Below, piece after piece: positions 61,236 through 64,000 of a stretch of 64,000 nucleotides of DNA (position 1 is its first letter; each line of letters opens with the position of its first letter). The stretch is from assembly GCA_013400115.1 (NCBI GenBank), contig VXBP01008921.1, positions 206,012 through 270,011 of the forward strand. Reading direction: 5' to 3'. Origin of the DNA: Rhinopomastus cyanomelas. Its lineage: Eukaryota; Chordata; Aves; Bucerotiformes; Rhinopomastidae. The notes beneath the pieces are model-generated. The model was given only the letters and a program-made list of their open reading frames with translations, did not search any database and had not been told where the DNA came from. The position numbers and the translations under genes were made by a program.

Positions 61236-62309
61236 AGCGGCGAGAATCCTCTCAGTAAGAAGTGACCAGGCCATTAAAGCTTGCGTGTTCTAGGCACCTG
61301 GTGTGAGCTGGGATGGTGCCCCCGTGTCGGGTCCCGCTGGTGGGGGTCACGGCTGGGAAGTTCCTCATGAACTGGTGCCTGTGTTTTAAAGGTGCAAGTA
61401 CCCGAGAGCAACAGCTTCTACACAGTAAGTCCTTCTGCAAAGCTCCCGGGTCGTGCTGTATAGTGGAGAAAAGTGTATCCATGTCTGTATTTATCCACCG
61501 GTTTACAGACCAGTGCAGTGTCACACACTCCAAACTCCCACATCGTGCCTCTGGCTTGTGCTTCACAGGGAAGAAAGATTCTGCATCTCCCTTGCAGGCA
61601 CAACCCAGTCACACGGCTTCTCCATCTATTCCCAGTGCTCTGATGCAGCAGCTGAAACAGGAGCCAGCGCTGCTCTGAGGCTCACCACACAACTTCATGC
61701 TCAGTGCATGAAGTCCATGCTCTAGAGAGAAAGCTGGAAAGGTCTGGCTGGAACTGACCTTCCTCCCTTCTCCTTTTAGCTCCCCCTCGTAATGCTTTTC
61801 TATAGTAAACCTGGATGGCCACTCCAAGGTTAGCCCCACAGTTCCTGTTGAAGCTGACTGCTCACTCCCTCCCTCCAGCACAAGCTTTCCTGTAATGGCA
61901 GGGGCAAAGAATTGGAGAACTGATCCAGCTGTAAAATAGTTTGAGGAAAAAAGTTCATTCTGTTGTCTCTCCAGACATTATTTCAAGACCAAAGTTACTA
62001 ACAGGAGACCCAAGAAGCTGATGAGGCTGGCCTCCAGGATGTTCAGCTGCCCTCTCACAGGGCATACTTATCAGAGCTCAAGATGAGCTTAGAAAAACAA
62101 CTAAATCATCAACAGACCTGCGAAGTTTGCTTGTAGCTGGACCCACTTGTAATAAACAACTTACCCAGAAATCTGAAATAGGTGATTTTTTTTCTTTTAC
62201 CAATAGTTTATTTTGGTTTCTAAGGTAATAAGAAGTTAAATGTAAAAAGTTATAAAAGAGAGGAAAACAATTAGCCCAGCATTTTTAATTCAGAGACAGT
62301 CTCACAGAG
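61236..62309. other. Intergenic sequence upstream of the EXD2 promoter
   Basis: About 1 kb between the EXD2 CpG island and the CR1 element. The open frames at 61313-61678 and 61453-61725 have no recognisable domain. The DNA becomes AT-rich toward 62160-62290. I see no gene here. Confidence 0.6.
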
Positions 62310-62569
62310 AATAGGCCGTATTCCCCGCGTGCCTTGGAAGCGGCCGGAAGGGGGGAGACTCGGCGGGGCTTGGCTTCCAGTATTTAAGGCTAAGAGCTTC
62401 TAGGGAGCACGGCGAACAGGAGTAGGCAAACAGGATTGCAACTGGATCATAGAGAGGCAGTTGTGCAGGCAGGGCAAGCAGGTAGCGTAGCAGACGCCGT
62501 TTTGTTTTGTTAGGTGATGTTTCCTTCTTTCTTTTAATTTACTCTCTACTATCCTTCCCCTTGCTAGCA

Positions 62570-63763
62570 ATGGTTGGGGTAAAACGATTGAGGGCTAGGA
62601 CAGCTGCTATGAGGGATTCATTTGCCCAGACAGTCCCCCTGACAATGGATGTGGCTGTTCAGACTCCTGACTGCAGGGAATGCCTGAGTCTTACGCCCCT
62701 GCAAGAGGGCGGTGCCGTGAACACCTGCGTATGTCCTGAGCAGGTGAATGACCTGCTCTGCATGGTGGCTGAGTTAAGGGAAGAGGTGGACAGGCTGAGG
62801 AGCATCCGAGAGCGTGAAAAGGAGATAGACTGGTGGAGTAGGACTCTCCCATCTCTTAGAGCTGCCCAGGAGTGAGAGGAGCCTGGTATTTCCTATCACC
62901 AGGAAGAAGGTACTCAGGAACTGGAAGAAATCGGGGCTTTGTCCCACAAGGAAGAAGGTAGCGTTCTCCCTCATGATCAGGAATGGGAACAGGTTCCCAT
63001 TTGTGGGAGAAACCGAACCCTCTCTTGCCCCCCGCTGCCTTTCCAGATGCCACCTTTCCATCTGCCCTTGGAGAACAAGTTTGGGGAACTGGATTTTGGG
63101 GATCTGGATGAGGAGGTTGAAGAGATTGTCTTAACTAGAGAACCCCCAAGGAGCACTCTTACAAAAAAACCCCTCAAAATCTCTAGTATGAAAAAGAAGA
63201 GAAGGGTGGTTGTTGTTGGTGACTCCTTTCTGAGGGGAACAGAAGGNGAGAAGGGTGGTGGTTGTTGGTGACTCCTTTCTGAGGGGAACAGAAGGTCCCG
63301 TGTGTAGACCAGACCCTTTCCATAGGGAGGTCTGCTGCCTCCCAGGGGCTCGGGCTCAGGATATCACCAGGAGGACACCTGAACTCATCAAACCCACATA
63401 TTATTATCCATTCTTGGTGGTACAAGTTGGCAGTGATGAGGCTAGTGAGAGGGGAGTCAAGACAATTAAAAGGGAATTCAGAGAACTTGGTCAACAATCT
63501 ATGGAGTAGGTTTGCAGATAGTGTTTTCCTCGATCCCTGTAACAGCAGGGGTGAATAATGAGACACATAAGAGGATCCTTGTTATCAACAGGTGGCTCAG
63601 GGATTGGTGTGAACAAAAGAACTTTGGGTTCTTTGATCACGGGGAAACATTTATTGATTATGGCTTGTTAGACTCAGGTGGGTTGCACCTATCTAACCAG
63701 GGTAAAAGGGCACTAGGCCATCAGCTGGCAGGCCTCATCAAGAGGGCTTTAAACCAGGATTGA
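62570..63763 (+). pseudogene. CR1 ORF1 (esterase-like), broken
   Basis: The frame from ATG 62570 continues past a TGA at 62873-62875 in the same frame to the N at 63247. There a 48-bp duplication plus the N shifts the frame by one. Leaving out those 49 positions would bring the two halves back into one frame. A second frame change near 63506 separates the GDSFLRG half from the C-terminal part, which ends LIKRALNQD before TGA 63761-63763. CR1-type ORF1 proteins are known to carry an esterase domain thought to help retrotransposition. The first break and the second frame change look like true decay; the middle one looks like an assembly fault. Confidence 0.8.
63199..63295 (+). repeat. 48-bp duplication either side of a single N (assembly join)
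   Basis: 63199-63246 and 63248-63295 are the same 48 bases with one mismatch (GGTTGTTG against GGTGGTTG), separated by the N at 63247. This is the pattern left when two overlapping contigs are joined without merging the overlap. Confidence 0.9.
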
Positions 63764-64000
63764 AGGGGGAAGGGGATGGTACTGGAGTCTCCCAGGAGGA
63801 AAGAGTGGATGGTGTATCCGCTCTGAAGATGAATGTATTGGCCCAACTGAGATGTGTATATTTTAATGCATGAAGTATGGGCAACAAGCAGGAGGAACTT
63901 GAAGCTTTTGCATGCCAGGAAAGGTATGACATAATTGCCATCAGTGAAACGTGGTGGGATGACTCATATGACTGGAGTGTTGGATTGGATGGGTATACAC

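Larger units (their letters stand above)
62310..64000 (+). mobile_element. CR1 LINE, 5' part with ORF1 and start of ORF2 (runs off window)
   Basis: This is a retrotransposon in forward orientation that retains its 5' end, which is unusual because most CR1 copies are cut short at the 5' side. A GC-rich leader (about 62310-62569) precedes ORF1, which begins at ATG 62570 (MVGVKRLRARTA). ORF1 has a coiled-coil-like segment (VAELREEVDRL) and then an SGNH/esterase-like domain with a GDSFLRGTEG block and a later D-x-x-H-like LHLSNQGKRAL segment. ORF2 begins near 63829 and shows the AP-endonuclease start (SMGNKQEELEAF, then ISETWWDDS). Lesions are an in-frame TGA at 62873, a frame change near 63506 and a TGA at 63871 in ORF2. 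It is not expected to be active. Confidence 0.88.

Noticed and set aside
60732..61274. Minus-strand open frame of 180 codons at the EXD2 CpG island
   Set aside because: It reads past the predicted donor at 61035 into the intron and has only compositional bias. The part in the leader exon is treated as an upstream ORF instead.
61236..64000. A neighbouring head-to-head gene such as DCAF5 on the plus strand
   Set aside because: DCAF5 lies upstream of EXD2 in human, so I looked for its WD-repeat N-terminus. Nothing matched, so it is probably beyond the window.

Overview
The window is nuclear DNA from a bird. Two vertebrate protein genes are recognisable, both spliced and both on the minus strand. 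CR1 LINE copies are scattered throughout. I see no bacterial operon, CRISPR array, phage, rRNA or tRNA gene. By my rough tally about 13 kb (roughly a fifth) of the window is CR1, which is high for a bird. The species is not identifiable from this stretch alone.

Layout. (1) 1-28575 is most simply read as the start of the long first intron of GALNT16. It holds about 18 CR1 pieces and otherwise unremarkable sequence. (2) 28576-28755 is the first coding exon of GALNT16, a Golgi polypeptide N-acetylgalactosaminyltransferase, inside a CpG island at about 28440-29060. No later GALNT16 exon was found, so the rest of the gene should lie beyond coordinate 1. (3) About 29060-52000 is intergenic: more CR1 pieces in both orientations, a nested CR1 cluster at 48.87-49.83 kb, an AT-rich palindrome, and short tandem duplications. 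(4) 52444-60172 is the complete EXD2 coding region in eight exons. My exon boundaries give exactly 628 codons (627 residues plus stop) with consistent phases and GT/AG at every junction. A 5' leader exon ends at 61035 inside a CpG island at about 60830-61230. (5) 62310-64000 is the 5' part of a plus-strand CR1: leader, ORF1 with an esterase-like domain, and the start of the ORF2 endonuclease. It carries point lesions and runs off the window.

The two genes are in tandem, EXD2 upstream and GALNT16 downstream, about 23 kb apart. This is the EXD2-GALNT16 order I know from human 14q24, so synteny supports both calls. Their products work in different places: EXD2 is a membrane-anchored 3'-5' exonuclease linked to mitochondria and DNA repair, while GALNT16 starts mucin-type O-glycosylation in the Golgi. 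Nothing suggests they act together.

Points worth checking are: an upstream ORF in the EXD2 leader that shares the main ORF's frame and is cut off by one TGA; a ten-unit 21-bp minisatellite in EXD2 intron 4; two single-N assembly joins, one of which carries a 48-bp duplication that breaks a CR1 ORF1; and paired CR1 copies (inverted and direct). I found no convincing undescribed multi-gene system.
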